A stretch of 64,000 nt of DNA from an uncultured Odoribacter sp. (GTDB lineage: Bacteria; Bacteroidota; Bacteroidia; Bacteroidales; Marinifilaceae). The notes under the pieces are model-generated. The model made no database searches, was not told the origin of the DNA, and saw nothing but the letters and a program-made list of their open reading frames with translations. The stretch is from the NCBI GenBank assembly GCA_910588375.1, contig CAJUQA010000001.1, positions 186,001 through 250,000 on the forward strand. Reading direction: 5' to 3'. Shown one piece after another: positions 25,252-33,600 of the stretch. A program made the position numbers and the translations under genes. Each line of letters opens with the position of its first letter. The first letter of the stretch is position 1.

Positions 25252-26334
25252 TTAATTGGACACACCCCACCCTTTGTTTTCAGCAATGCTCTTATCGCAT
25301 GTATTGCTTCCGGGGTTATTACCCATCCTAATGTAACCATATTCTACTTGTGGTAAATCTCCAAAAATCTTGTTTAGTGCAGAAGAAGTTAATTTATTGT
25401 TGTAACAACGCAAGTCAATCAGTTTCGTATTTTTACTCACATCTAAAGAAGTTAAGTTATTGCTGTTACAACTCAAGCTAGTCAATGCAGTATTCTTACT
25501 TACATCTAAAGAAGTTAGGTTATTGTAGCCACACTCCAAGTAAGTCAATGCAGTATTCTTACTAACATCTAAAGAAGTAAGGTTATTGTAGCCACACTCC
25601 AAGTAAGTCAATGCAGTATTCTTACTAACATCTAAAGAAGTAAGGTTATTGCCGCGACACCTCAAGTCAGTCAATTCAGTATTCTTACTCACATCTAATG
25701 AAGTTAATTCATTGCCGTAACAATTCAACTCAGTCAATGCCGTACATCCACTTACGTTTAAGGAAGTTAGGTTATTGTAGCCACACCTCAAGTCAGTCAA
25801 TTCAGTATTCTTACTCACATCTAATGAAGTTAATTCATTGCCGTAACAATTCAACTCAGTCAATGCCGTACATCCACTTACGTTTAAGGAAGTTAGGTTA
25901 TTGTAGTCACACTCCAAGTGAGTCAATGCAGTACATCCACTCACATCCAATGAAGTTAAGTTATTTTCCCAACAATACAACCCACTAATATTTCCCTTAA
26001 TTGTAATGGTATGAGGATTGTCATTAGTATACTCATGTTCTAACAAATCTGTCTCATAACGAATTGTCTCAAGGTCTTCCTCCTCGTCATAGTATTCATC
26101 TAAAATAGTCTTAAACTCTTCAATGGTTCCATCTCCCCAATCTATGGTAATAATATCTCCTTCATTGAAAGAGAATACACGCACGTCTACATAATCCGTT
26201 TCTGTAACCATCGTAATAACCCCTTCTCCTCCTTCTTCTTCCTCGTTCATCGGGTCTTTGTCATCATCATCTGAACAGGCGGTAAACATCGTAGCACATA
26301 AAGCTACCATTAATAGATATAATATTCTTTTCAT
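25252..26334 (-). CDS. Surface-exposed leucine-rich-repeat lipoprotein
   Basis: 360 residues. Signal peptide with lipobox FTAC at 17-20; Cys20 is followed by SDDDD, which matches the Bacteroidetes lipoprotein export signal for the cell surface. Residues about 48-118 form a domain with IDWGDGT, common before LRRs in this phylum. Residues 124-312 are nine 21-residue repeats of the type NNLTSLDVSKNTALTYLECGY, then a half repeat and a C-terminal cap with CDKSIAENKGWG. LRR lipoproteins of this kind bind proteins or glycans at the cell surface. It is in the element, 7 nt after a small hypothetical gene. Confidence 0.88.
   Translation of the reverse strand: MKRILYLLMVALCATMFTACSDDDDKDPMNEEEEGGEGVITMVTETDYVDVRVFSFNEGDIITIDWGDGTIEEFKTILDEYYDEEEDLETIRYETDLLEHEYTNDNPHTITIKGNISGLYCWENNLTSLDVSGCTALTHLECDYNNLTSLNVSGCTALTELNCYGNELTSLDVSKNTELTDLRCGYNNLTSLNVSGCTALTELNCYGNELTSLDVSKNTELTDLRCRGNNLTSLDVSKNTALTYLECGYNNLTSLDVSKNTALTYLECGYNNLTSLDVSKNTALTSLSCNSNNLTSLDVSKNTKLIDLRCYNNKLTSSALNKIFGDLPQVEYGYIRMGNNPGSNTCDKSIAENKGWGVSN
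25399..25965 (-). repeat. 63-bp tandem repeats coding the LRR units
   Basis: Nine 63-bp units. Repeats 2-3 and 4-5 form a near-identical 126-bp duplication, and units 6 and 7 are identical at protein level. This points to recent expansion by slippage or unequal recombination. Confidence 0.85.
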
Positions 26335-26341
26335 AGTTTAA

Positions 26342-26602
26342 TTATTTGTTTTCTGAGGGTAAGAACTTGATTCTTTTAGGCACAATATGGTAGATTTGAT
26401 GTGTTTGGCTATCTTCTACAATGCCAAATGTAACAGGATAAAATTTCCCATTGTCAATTTGTATTTCATCTCCCCAACGATGAAATAAACCTTTTCTTGT
26501 TTTAGTAATTTCTTCTCGTTCAGATTCTTTCTCATAATCCATAAGTCCGGCATTCTCTGAATCTTCCAAAGTGTACTCCACTTTTCTTAATTCATCTTTC
26601 AT
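26342..26602 (-). CDS. Small hypothetical protein preceding the LRR gene
   Basis: 86 residues, charged, no signal peptide. A Lys-rich stretch is followed by GLFHRWGDEIQIDNGKFYP and VTFGIVEDSQTH, which looks like a small beta-rich domain as seen in phage or island proteins of Bacteroidales. No function is recognised. It is 7 nt upstream of the LRR lipoprotein and shares its long 5' leader. Confidence 0.55.
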   Translation of the reverse strand: MKDELRKVEYTLEDSENAGLMDYEKESEREEITKTRKGLFHRWGDEIQIDNGKFYPVTFGIVEDSQTHQIYHIVPKRIKFLPSENK

Positions 26603-27002
26603 GATAATAATTATTTAATCGCCTTGAAAAGTCCCCGGAAAGGCAAGTTGTATAAAATAAAGAAAGCGTGGGAACTGTTAGAATTATCCACTTTAGAGGT
26701 TCTGGTAAAACCTAAGGAACAGATAAAACGACACCCCACGCTAAACCGAATATATGAAATACATATATGGCAAGCATGAACGTTTGTACCGTTTTTCCCT
26801 TGTTCCAAATTGAAATTTACCAGATTTCTAAAGTAAGGGTAAACTAAACGCTTCTATTTAAAACAATATGTCCGCTGTTAAATTACTCTAACAACGGTAC
26901 AAATATAATAAATATAATCGTCCTACAAACGCTCATACGGGGTGTCGTATGGCAAAAGTATACATTTTTAAGACATTAATGTGTACTATAATATACACGC
27001 AC
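26603..27002 (-). promoter_or_regulatory. 400-base gene-free stretch with promoter and structured leader
   Basis: A Bacteroidetes promoter on the minus strand lies at 26900-26929: TTTG, 18 nt, TATATTTG. Transcription from about 26893 would give a leader of roughly 290 nt before the ATG at 26602. Within it, AGCGTGGG (26665-26672) can pair with CCCACGCT (26735-26742), with smaller stems inside. ACGACACCCC (26728-26737) also has a perfect inverted match at 26939-26948, upstream of the promoter. A 65-residue frame inside this stretch (26611-26808) has no credible protein features. Confidence 0.5.
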
Positions 27003-28091
27003 TTATTCAATAAACCACGCATAGAGTCTATCTCCTTGAATGGCTCTCGTCAACCCTTCCGTCAACTCCGTGGCATTCAGCGACCTGTCCAAGAAATTAT
27101 CTATGTATGAACTCTTATTCGCCCCCGTCAGCAGGTTATACACCCTCCACATATTTATTTCCCCTCCCTGCCCTGAAAAATGTTCATCCTGATAATATCC
27201 CCTCGCTATCATGTTGATTTGGCTGTCCGTCATCTCCATGTTGGGCAGCAATCTCTTCTCCCTGCTTGGCAGACACTGATACAACCTGCACTTCCCCAAG
27301 AACTGAGCAAACTGGTGTTCCGTCATTCCCCACTTCTCAAACTCCCTCATACACCGGATGTGCTTCTCCCCATCGTATTGCGCCAGTAAATCCATTACCC
27401 CCCTATACAGGTCATAGTGGTTCATCGCTCTTAAATCTGACTTGTAACCGTCGGTAAAGGTACATAAATTACAGCAAACCGTATTCCTGAATCCGACAGC
27501 AATTGAAAATCTTTCCGCCGTCTTCTTACTGAACAGGTTCTCCCTGTTGTATGCCCTTACTCCCGTAATACACAGGTTCAGCCTGTTACCACCTATGTGT
27601 GTATATATCGCAGGCACCTCAAAAGCAAACGCCATGCGTTCATAATAAATCGTCTTGTCCGTCTCCAACAGTTCATGGGCAGGCTTGTGTATGGCTTCCG
27701 GAATCCTTCCCTTGATAATGTGGCTCACCCTAATTTCAGGCAATCCCATCGGTTCATTCCTGAAAAACTCCTGCGCCGCCCTGTATACGGTCTCAATAAA
27801 GAGGGTATGGCTGACGGTGAGTTCATTGTCTTTGCTGAAAACGGGTACGATACAGTCCTTCCTTAGATGCTGCATATCCACCTCCGTCGTATTGGCCTGG
27901 ATGAAATGTACCCCCTTGTGTGCGGGGAAAGGTTCCACATACTCCCTGAACGGGGATTCTTCCGTATTGTCTGTTACTGTTGCTTCTATTATAGGTGCTA
28001 CTTCTTCTATAGGTGTTACATCCTCTATAGTATCCCTGAATAAAACGGGATGTAACGATTGTGCCTGTGGCAATAATCTGAGTGTTTCCAT
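27003..28091 (-). CDS. DUF3871 family protein
   Basis: 362 residues. Resembles the DUF3871 family found in Bacteroides and Parabacteroides mobile elements and islands: a variable acidic N-terminus, then FIQANTTEVDMQHLRKDCI, FAFEVPAIYTHIGGNRLNLC and a cysteine-containing CCNLCTFTDGYKSDLRAM. Function is unknown. The three minus-strand genes DUF3871, RadC-like and a hypothetical (27.0-29.5 kb) often travel together in such elements. Spacing of about 150 nt between them leaves the transcript structure open. Confidence 0.78.
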   Translation of the reverse strand: METLRLLPQAQSLHPVLFRDTIEDVTPIEEVAPIIEATVTDNTEESPFREYVEPFPAHKGVHFIQANTTEVDMQHLRKDCIVPVFSKDNELTVSHTLFIETVYRAAQEFFRNEPMGLPEIRVSHIIKGRIPEAIHKPAHELLETDKTIYYERMAFAFEVPAIYTHIGGNRLNLCITGVRAYNRENLFSKKTAERFSIAVGFRNTVCCNLCTFTDGYKSDLRAMNHYDLYRGVMDLLAQYDGEKHIRCMREFEKWGMTEHQFAQFLGKCRLYQCLPSREKRLLPNMEMTDSQINMIARGYYQDEHFSGQGGEINMWRVYNLLTGANKSSYIDNFLDRSLNATELTEGLTRAIQGDRLYAWFIE

Positions 28092-28255
28092 AATCTTCTA
28101 TTCTGTGTTGCTGTTTCTATTTCTACTTCTATTTCTACATTGAATCTGTTTCTATACTGTTCTGTTTCTGTCCTTCATGGTTTTCGCTCCTGCTCTGTTT
28201 CCTGCTCTATTTCCTGCTCCAGTCTTGACTTGGTTTGATTCAAGTCCGGTTTGTT

Positions 28256-28735
28256 TTACAACCTCCCTTCATCGGCATAACTGTAATAACCGTCTTTGGA
28301 GACAATCAAATGGTCATGCAGGGTAAGGTTCAACAAACGGGCAGCCTTCCTGACCCCTTCCGTGAGGACATCATCCTGCGGACTGGGTTGAAGTTCCCCG
28401 CCCGTATGGTTGTGAGCCAGTATGAATGCCGAACTGTGGGTCAGTAAAGCCACTTCCAGAACAAGCCTTACATCCACATGACAACAGTCCATGCCTCCTT
28501 CTGCCAAAGGATAGATGCCCAACACCCTGTTTGCCCTGTTGAGCAGGATAACCTTGACATATTCCCTGTATTCAATGGTCTCCTCCTTGAAACCCGCTTC
28601 TTTCAGCAGATTGAAGGCATCCGTGGAACTACGTATGCAAACCCTGTCCTTTGCCTTTACTTTCGGTTGGTAGCTGACCCTGATTTCACTCACCTGTGAC
28701 GTCAGGGGATTGATTTTATTCTTTCTGTGGTTCAT
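28256..28735 (-). CDS. RadC-like JAB/MPN+ domain protein
   Basis: 159 residues with the JAMM metalloprotease-like motif HNHTGGELQPSPQD (His108, His110, Asp121). This is the MPN+ domain of the RadC family without the N-terminal helix-hairpin-helix part of chromosomal RadC. Short forms of this kind are frequent in Bacteroidales mobile elements. The biochemical role is unsettled; a role in DNA repair was attributed to RadC historically but is doubtful. Confidence 0.85.
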   Translation of the reverse strand: MNHRKNKINPLTSQVSEIRVSYQPKVKAKDRVCIRSSTDAFNLLKEAGFKEETIEYREYVKVILLNRANRVLGIYPLAEGGMDCCHVDVRLVLEVALLTHSSAFILAHNHTGGELQPSPQDDVLTEGVRKAARLLNLTLHDHLIVSKDGYYSYADEGRL

Positions 28736-28889
28736 TTGTGACTATGATTACTTAATATAGTAAGCAGAGGGAAGGACACAACGGGAGAAAGAGAGAAACT
28801 CCCTTGCCTGCCTGAGTGCCCCTGCATCTGCTACATGGTGTATGATGGAATATGAAATATATATAAGTGTAGTGGTAAAGGGAGAGAGC

Positions 28890-29468
28890 CTATAGCTCTC
28901 CCTCATTGTCCACCACTTCAAAATAGGGTGATTCCGTTTCCCTGAGTTTCTCCCCGTATTGAGTGTAATAGCGGGGTATGCCTGTGGAGAAATCCGGTCT
29001 GATAGCTTTGAAGGTTTCCCCTGTGGCAAACAGACACTTCCCGACAAGGTATTTTTTCACATACTCCAAAATACTCTCCGAACAATCGGCATAAGGAGGA
29101 ATATTAATGAACGGATACACCTGTTTGATGCTGTCACCGTCATAAACGGGGAAAGGCTGTACAAGTTTGTTTACACTGACCGTCCCTTTTCCGACGGCTT
29201 CCCCTGTCTTCTTGTCGATTAATACGGTAATCAATCCCAGATAATACCTTTCGTCGGAGGAATACTTCTCCTTGTGCGGCTTTTCAATCTCTACCCATTC
29301 ATCGGTAATCTGGTAGTGGTAATGCTTGGAGAGTCCCCTTTCACCTTTTCCTACGGACAAATGGTTATACTTCTCTTCGACGGTTTGGAGATGGATGGCA
29401 TGGCAGCATTTGGGTGCGGGCAATTCTTCCATATCCTGCGGCAGGATAAATTTAATTTTCTTACTCAT
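28890..29468 (-). CDS. Hypothetical element protein
   Basis: 192 residues from MSKKIKFILPQ (ATG 29468); the longer frame to 29573 adds a low-complexity extension. No transmembrane segments or signal peptide. Features include CCHAIHLQTVEEKYNHLS and VNKLVQPFPVYDGDSIKQVYP. The function is not recognised. Similar genes sit beside DUF3871 and RadC-like genes in Bacteroidales islands, as recalled from family context. Confidence 0.6.
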   Translation of the reverse strand: MSKKIKFILPQDMEELPAPKCCHAIHLQTVEEKYNHLSVGKGERGLSKHYHYQITDEWVEIEKPHKEKYSSDERYYLGLITVLIDKKTGEAVGKGTVSVNKLVQPFPVYDGDSIKQVYPFINIPPYADCSESILEYVKKYLVGKCLFATGETFKAIRPDFSTGIPRYYTQYGEKLRETESPYFEVVDNEGEL

Positions 29469-29658
29469 GACAATAGTGTTTTGAATGTGATTAATAAATT
29501 GTTTTTTATTCACTACTGTGGAGGGGACATGAAGAGGTGGTGAAGAATGGAGTGTACCATTGGATGGAAACAAACGACTAAAGGATAAAGGGGGAGGGGG
29601 AATATTTTGGGAGAAACCCTACATGAAGGCGGGAGGCTTCTGTTATTTTCGCCAAAGG

Positions 29659-29689
29659 TTGTATGATATTGAAACTTTTTCTATATTTG
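29659..29689 (+). promoter_or_regulatory. Promoter of the HigB/HigA-type module
   Basis: TTG (29659-29661), 20 nt, TATATTTG (29682-29689). The ATG of the toxin remnant begins at 29694, only four bases after the -7 box, so the transcript would be leaderless or nearly so. Confidence 0.55.
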
Positions 29690-29693
29690 CAAT

Positions 29694-30040
29694 ATGAGAC
29701 GGAAAATTATAGCATACGGGAAATACTATAAGGAATTTCTTTCAACACTGAACGAAAAAGAAATCCAGAAAGTAAATATATCCTGTCTCTTTTGTAAACC
29801 ACCGACCGATTGCCTGTAAAATTTATAAAGTTCATAGGTAATGAATTATACGAATTACGTATATCCTATAATGGAAATATCTACCGTCTCTTTTTTATTT
29901 TTGATGAAGGTCAGGTAGTAATTTTATTTAATGGCTTCCAAAAAAAGACACAGAAAATCCCGTCTTCGGAAATAGAGAAAGCACAAAGATTAAAGGAGGA
30001 ATATTATGAATACAAAAGACAACATGCTGACCGACATTAG
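29694..30040 (+). pseudogene. Broken HigB/RelE-like toxin gene
   Basis: The frame starting at 29694 (MRRKIIAYGKYYKEF) codes the N-terminal half of a HigB-like toxin of the Gp49/PF05973 type but shifts after KEIQKV and stops at 29817-29819. The rest continues in another frame from TDRLPVKFIKFIG through FFIFDEGQVVILFNGFQKK to 30040. That second frame also has an in-frame TAA at 29797-29799, just before TTDRLP. So at least one single-base indel and one nonsense change separate it from an intact gene of about 115 codons. Its partner antitoxin remains intact. A sequencing error is possible for one change but not readily for both. Confidence 0.8.
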
Positions 30041-30311
30041 TGCGGAATTGTCCGCGGAGTATGGAGCCCCCGGCAGTCCTGAACGTATAGCCTTTGATGA
30101 ATCCGCTTATGCTTTTTATACGGGTCAAATCTTGCTTGATGCCCGTAAAGAAGCTAAAATAACCCAATTGGAATTGGCAAGGCGTATCCATACGACTAAA
30201 TCTTATATTTCACGCATAGAGAATGGAATGATAAATCCCAGTGTGAGTACTTTTTACCGTATAATAAACGCACTTGGTTTGCGGGTAGATATTGTAAAAC
30301 CTATTGGTTGA
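30006..30311 (+). CDS. HigA/XRE-family antitoxin
   Basis: 101 residues. The C-terminal helix-turn-helix is ARRIHTTKSYISRIENG (about residues 60-76), typical of XRE-type antitoxins. A conserved DARKEAKITQLELA lead-in precedes it. It overlaps the end of the toxin remnant by 35 nt, the usual toxin-first order of higBA. With the toxin broken, it could persist as a free repressor or protect against related HigB toxins. Confidence 0.87.
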   Translation: MNTKDNMLTDISAELSAEYGAPGSPERIAFDESAYAFYTGQILLDARKEAKITQLELARRIHTTKSYISRIENGMINPSVSTFYRIINALGLRVDIVKPIG

Positions 30312-30413
30312 TTTATATTTTCCCTCCTTTGAAAAGGATAGATTATCCAGTTTCAATTTTAAATTGGCAGAAGTAAGAACAGAAAATATACCCCTAAACA
30401 ACCTGTTTACTCC

Positions 30414-30485
30414 CTAAATTTAGGTTGGTGGGAAATTTTCGTAATGGGGATATACAAGTAATATTGGGAGATTTTTTCACCACTT
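30414..30485 (+). repeat. Spacer repeat copy A
   Basis: Matches copy B at 31223-31293, including the almost identical block CTAAATTTAGGTTGGTG and then GAAATTTTCGTAATGGG. Ends TTGGTGrGAAAT and ATTTTTTCACCA can pair. Lies between the higA stop and the yefM promoter. Confidence 0.7.
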
Positions 30486-30536
30486 CTATTTAGAGTACGG
30501 GAAACATTCATTAACTGTGTTAATTAGTAGTATTGC

Positions 30537-30581
30537 TTGACAATATCAAAAAAGTACCTATATTTGTACTTATAAAAGTAC
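30537..30581 (+). promoter_or_regulatory. yefM-yoeB promoter with overlapping operator
   Basis: TTG (30537-30539), 19 nt, TATATTTG (30559-30566). The -7 box is embedded in an inverted repeat, AGTAC-(8 nt)-GTACT, followed by a third half-site AAAGTAC. The placement is that expected for autorepression by the YefM/YoeB complex. Confidence 0.65.
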
Positions 30582-30587
30582 AGAGAT

Positions 30588-30848
30588 ATGAGAACAACTA
30601 ATTTTACAGATTTAAGAACCAACTTAAAATATCATTTGGATAATGTAGTTCAGGATAATACGCCTCTTATTGTTCAGCGTCCTAATGGAGAAAGTGTCGT
30701 AGTAATTTCTTTGGAGGATTATAATTCAATGGTTGAAACGGAATATTTATTGTCCAATCCTGCTAATGTGGAACATTTAAGGAAAAGTATTGAACAAGCT
30801 AATAACGGAGAAACAGTCAAAGTTGATATTAATAATTTATGGAAATAA
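30588..30848 (+). CDS. yefM: YefM/Phd-type antitoxin
   Basis: 86 residues with the Phd/YefM DNA-binding N-terminus (FTDLRTNLKYHLDNV, then TPLIVQRPNGESVVVISLEDYNS). The C-terminal part is the flexible toxin-binding tail. It precedes and overlaps the yoeB-like gene by 10 nt, the normal order. Operator half-sites lie directly upstream. Confidence 0.92.
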   Translation: MRTTNFTDLRTNLKYHLDNVVQDNTPLIVQRPNGESVVVISLEDYNSMVETEYLLSNPANVEHLRKSIEQANNGETVKVDINNLWK

Positions 30849-31108
30849 GATTTACTAAGGAGGCTTTGGATGATTTATCTTATTGGAAGAAAATAGGTAA
30901 CAAACAAATACTCTCCAAAATAGAAAGTCTATTAGTGGATATAGCGGAACATCCATTCAGCGGGATAGGTAAACCTGAAGCTTTACGTTTCGAGTTGGCT
31001 GGTCATTGGTCAAGGCGTATAAATTCGGAACATCGGATTGTCTATCGTGTAGAAAATGAACAAGTTGTAGTGATTATTATCTCCATGCGACATCATTATA
31101 AAAAATAA
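30839..31108 (+). CDS. yoeB: YoeB/Txe-type mRNA interferase toxin
   Basis: 89 residues, the usual length. The core GKPEALRFELAGHWSRRI and EHRIVYRV match YoeB, and the catalytic set is present: Glu47, Arg66 and the His pair in MRHHY near the C-terminus. YoeB cleaves mRNA in the ribosomal A site and is neutralised by YefM. The toxin looks intact. Confidence 0.92.
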   Translation: MEIRFTKEALDDLSYWKKIGNKQILSKIESLLVDIAEHPFSGIGKPEALRFELAGHWSRRINSEHRIVYRVENEQVVVIIISMRHHYKK

Positions 31109-31222
31109 TAGTCGTATCTACTTCCCAATCAAAGAAATACACTCTATTTAGTATAGAGTTTTGAAAAAATACAGCCAAAGGGGCTAAGCGTATATTGCAT
31201 ATTTTTAGGATTGCTTCTACTT

Positions 31223-31293
31223 ACTAAATTTAGGTTGGTGAGAAATTTTCGTAATGGGTATATAAAGCTAAAGATAGAGGATATTTTCACCAT
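31223..31293 (+). repeat. Spacer repeat copy B
   Basis: About 70 bp similar to 30414-30485, and more distantly to 23908-23985. Lies 115 nt after the yoeB stop and before the next toxin-antitoxin pair. The inverted ends TTGGTGAGAAAT and ATATTTTCACCA are kept. Confidence 0.7.
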
Positions 31294-31406
31294 TGTTGAT
31301 TCTGAATATTTTTGATTATATAGGTGGATATTAGTGTTGGAAACGGCTTTTGTTGTTTTGCTTTAGAAAAAATGCTATCTTTACCATACGATTAAGATAA
31401 TATGCC

Positions 31407-31607
31407 ATGTCTGAAAACGAAATGAATGCTTATCGTCTGAATGGTTTGGAAGAGCCGACGGATGAAATACTTGCCGCGTTGATGAAAGAGGTCGCAGAGG
31501 AAGCAAGGCAAAAATCAGAAAAAGCCCATCAAAGATTTTTTCGGGAGATTCGTGATGACATTCGTAAACAACGGGTACTATGGAATAAAGAATATAATAT
31601 CCAATGA
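31407..31607 (+). CDS. Small putative antitoxin paired with zeta-like kinase
   Basis: 66 residues, charged and helical (EILAALMKEVAEEARQKSEKA). Its TGA overlaps the ATG of the kinase gene (ATGA), which strongly ties the two. It has no epsilon similarity that I can recognise, but small helical proteins of this kind precede zeta-like kinases in Bacteroidetes. The antitoxin role is inferred from position. Confidence 0.65.
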   Translation: MSENEMNAYRLNGLEEPTDEILAALMKEVAEEARQKSEKAHQRFFREIRDDIRKQRVLWNKEYNIQ

Positions 31608-32212
31608 ATGAAGTTATCCATAAGCCCGTGCTTATTATAATTGCTGGCCCCAATGGTTCAGGCAAAACTTCTGTAACTTCCAGAATCCTTCATCATCAAT
31701 GGATGGAAGATTCCATTTATATTAATCCGGATATTATTGCCCAAGAGAAATTTGGCGATTGGAATTCCAGAGAGGCAATCATGCAGGCTGTAAAATATAG
31801 TGAAGAATTAAGAGAGGAATGTTTGCTTAAGCGTAAAAGTCTGATATTTGAGACGGTGTTGTCCGCCAAAGATAAAGTAGATTATATTTACAGGGCAATA
31901 CACGCAGGTTTTTTTGTCCGTTTATTTTTTGTATGTACAGCGTCTCCTACAATCAATGCTTCGCGTATTGCCAATAGAGTTATGGAAGGTGGACATGATG
32001 TACCTATACCTAAAATTATTTCCAGATACCAAAAATCCTTATTGAATTGCTGCTTGGTATCAAAACTGGCAGACAGAACTTATATTTATGATAATTCCAT
32101 AGAAAACAGGGATGCCACACTATTATTCAGGCTGACAAAAGGGCAAATAGTCAAACAGTATGTCGATATAATTCCGGAATGGGCATATCCTATCTTTAAT
32201 AGTGATTTCTAA
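31604..32212 (+). CDS. Zeta-toxin-like P-loop kinase
   Basis: 202 residues. Walker A is AGPNGSGKT (residues 14-22), followed by YINPDIIAQ and LIFETVLSAKDK, the sequence pattern of the zeta / UDP-N-acetylglucosamine kinase family (ADP/substrate Asp and the FETV loop). Zeta toxins phosphorylate cell-wall precursors; several Bacteroidetes homologues are untested. The upstream 66-residue gene is the presumed antitoxin. Confidence 0.82.
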   Translation: MNEVIHKPVLIIIAGPNGSGKTSVTSRILHHQWMEDSIYINPDIIAQEKFGDWNSREAIMQAVKYSEELREECLLKRKSLIFETVLSAKDKVDYIYRAIHAGFFVRLFFVCTASPTINASRIANRVMEGGHDVPIPKIISRYQKSLLNCCLVSKLADRTYIYDNSIENRDATLLFRLTKGQIVKQYVDIIPEWAYPIFNSDF

Positions 32213-32357
32213 ACTCTGTTTTCCCCCTAAAGAATATTTCTGTTTAGATTTTTACTTTTCGCCTAAAGGGATAAATGGAAAAATTCTTCTTATTCTTCCC
32301 TAAGGACTGTATTTTCAGAGTAAGCCCGTTTCATTCTTTTAGGGGGATAGAGTTTCG

Positions 32358-32365
32358 TATCTTTG
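32358..32365 (+). promoter_or_regulatory. -7 box before the 64-residue gene
   Basis: TATCTTTG, a perfect Bacteroidetes -7 match, 46 nt before the ATG at 32412. No clear -33 box is seen at the usual spacing. Confidence 0.45.
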
Positions 32366-32411
32366 CTGTATAGACAGATACTTCATTTTTTAATTTCAAT
32401 TTTACCAACAC

Positions 32412-32606
32412 ATGAAAATCCAATGCAAGACTTCGGATTGGTTTGGTGTTGAACATGTGAGTTACCATGTAGACCTTTACAGACATATAAACATGGAAAC
32501 CCTTTGTAAGCTATATCCCCAGTTGTTCAATCCTGAAATATGGCTTTCAGCTACTCCGCCCAAACCCGTCATGCCGAAGAAAAGGAAACTAATCAAACGT
32601 AAATAG
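32412..32606 (+). CDS. Small basic hypothetical protein
   Basis: 64 residues with a Lys/Arg-rich C-terminus (PKKRKLIKRK) and no recognised domain. A good -7 box upstream and a normal start favour a real gene. The basic tail could bind nucleic acid. Confidence 0.5.
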   Translation: MKIQCKTSDWFGVEHVSYHVDLYRHINMETLCKLYPQLFNPEIWLSATPPKPVMPKKRKLIKRK

Positions 32607-32708
32607 ATATACCTCATTTTTAGATAATGCTGCCGATATTCAGATTGGGTATCGGCTTTTGTCGTTTCAATGGGAGAACATATTTTCTGTGGGGTAATTT
32701 AGACCGTT

Positions 32709-33578
32709 TTAGTCTAAAGTCAGATATATTTTCTTTATCTCCTGTTCCGGCTCCCATGCTTTCCCCGCCATTATTTTGACAAAATAATTCAGGCTGCTTA
32801 TTTTTTCAGGCAATTCCGGACATCTTTTCTCATATAATTCCCTTAGCATTTGAGGTGTACAGCCAAACATGCTAATCCTTTCCAATAAGCTGTTTTCAAA
32901 TGGCGGACAAACAACTCTCCTGCTTTTACAAAAAGCATAAATAACAGAATAAATGTCCCTATACCTGACCGCTTCCTTTGGAATAGTCATAGGGGGATAA
33001 CCATTATAAAACAATCCTTTCCTGATAGCATATCCTTTTCCTTCTTCATACTGGCTTACCAATCCATATTCCAAACACAGTTTCATCATTTTGGCAATGG
33101 TAGCATAGGATAACAGCATATGTTCTGCCATTTTCCTATAGCTATACAATGTAGTATCAGTAAAATTCATACACAGGCATTTCAATAGTAAAATGAATCC
33201 TTTGATAAATGATATTTCTTTTAGCTCCATCCCTTCCAGTTTCAAGTCAAACAGCTTTCTTGAAACCATGATGTAATATATATCCGGCATCTGAATGAAA
33301 TAATCCGTCAGGTGTCTTGGTTGTCCTTTAGGGGTTACTCCGTCATAGTAGCTTGTCATGTTAATAATCCCTTTCTCCTTTAATTGTTTCAAATACTTTT
33401 TTAGAGATGATTCCGGAATCCCAGTCTTCTCCACTACAGTACGGTGTATGACATGTGACACCCCTGTTTGATAATCGGCATGAAACACCAGAGCCAGTAA
33501 AACGGCAGCCTCCTTGTTGTTTAAATGTTTATGCAAGTCATTCCTTACTCTCCTGTAAGACAGTTTATCTATATCCAT
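32709..33578 (-). CDS. Winged-helix DNA-binding protein, possible replication initiator
   Basis: 289 residues. Two probable winged-helix regions: residues about 20-80 (NKEAAVLLALVFH, TGIPESSLKKYLKQLKEKGIIN) and residues about 140-195 (YSYRKMAEHMLLSYATIAKMMKLC). Two tandem winged helices are seen in plasmid Rep proteins and in some transcription factors. The region just upstream (33601-33700) has a palindrome and direct repeats like iterons, which favours a Rep-like or autoregulatory role. I cannot name a family. Confidence 0.6.
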   Translation of the reverse strand: MDIDKLSYRRVRNDLHKHLNNKEAAVLLALVFHADYQTGVSHVIHRTVVEKTGIPESSLKKYLKQLKEKGIINMTSYYDGVTPKGQPRHLTDYFIQMPDIYYIMVSRKLFDLKLEGMELKEISFIKGFILLLKCLCMNFTDTTLYSYRKMAEHMLLSYATIAKMMKLCLEYGLVSQYEEGKGYAIRKGLFYNGYPPMTIPKEAVRYRDIYSVIYAFCKSRRVVCPPFENSLLERISMFGCTPQMLRELYEKRCPELPEKISSLNYFVKIMAGKAWEPEQEIKKIYLTLD

Positions 33579-33600
33579 ATGTTATTTACAGGTATTCATT

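Noticed and set aside
25399..25965. Tandem repeats considered as a CRISPR array
   Set aside because: The 63-bp units have no spacers and encode LRR units; no cas gene is near.
25698..25988. Plus-strand frame with internal repeats
   Set aside because: Its repetitiveness comes only from the LRR repeats on the other strand.
26611..26808. 65-codon frame in the leader
   Set aside because: No start context and a Cys/Phe-rich random-looking product; the same bases form a stem-loop.
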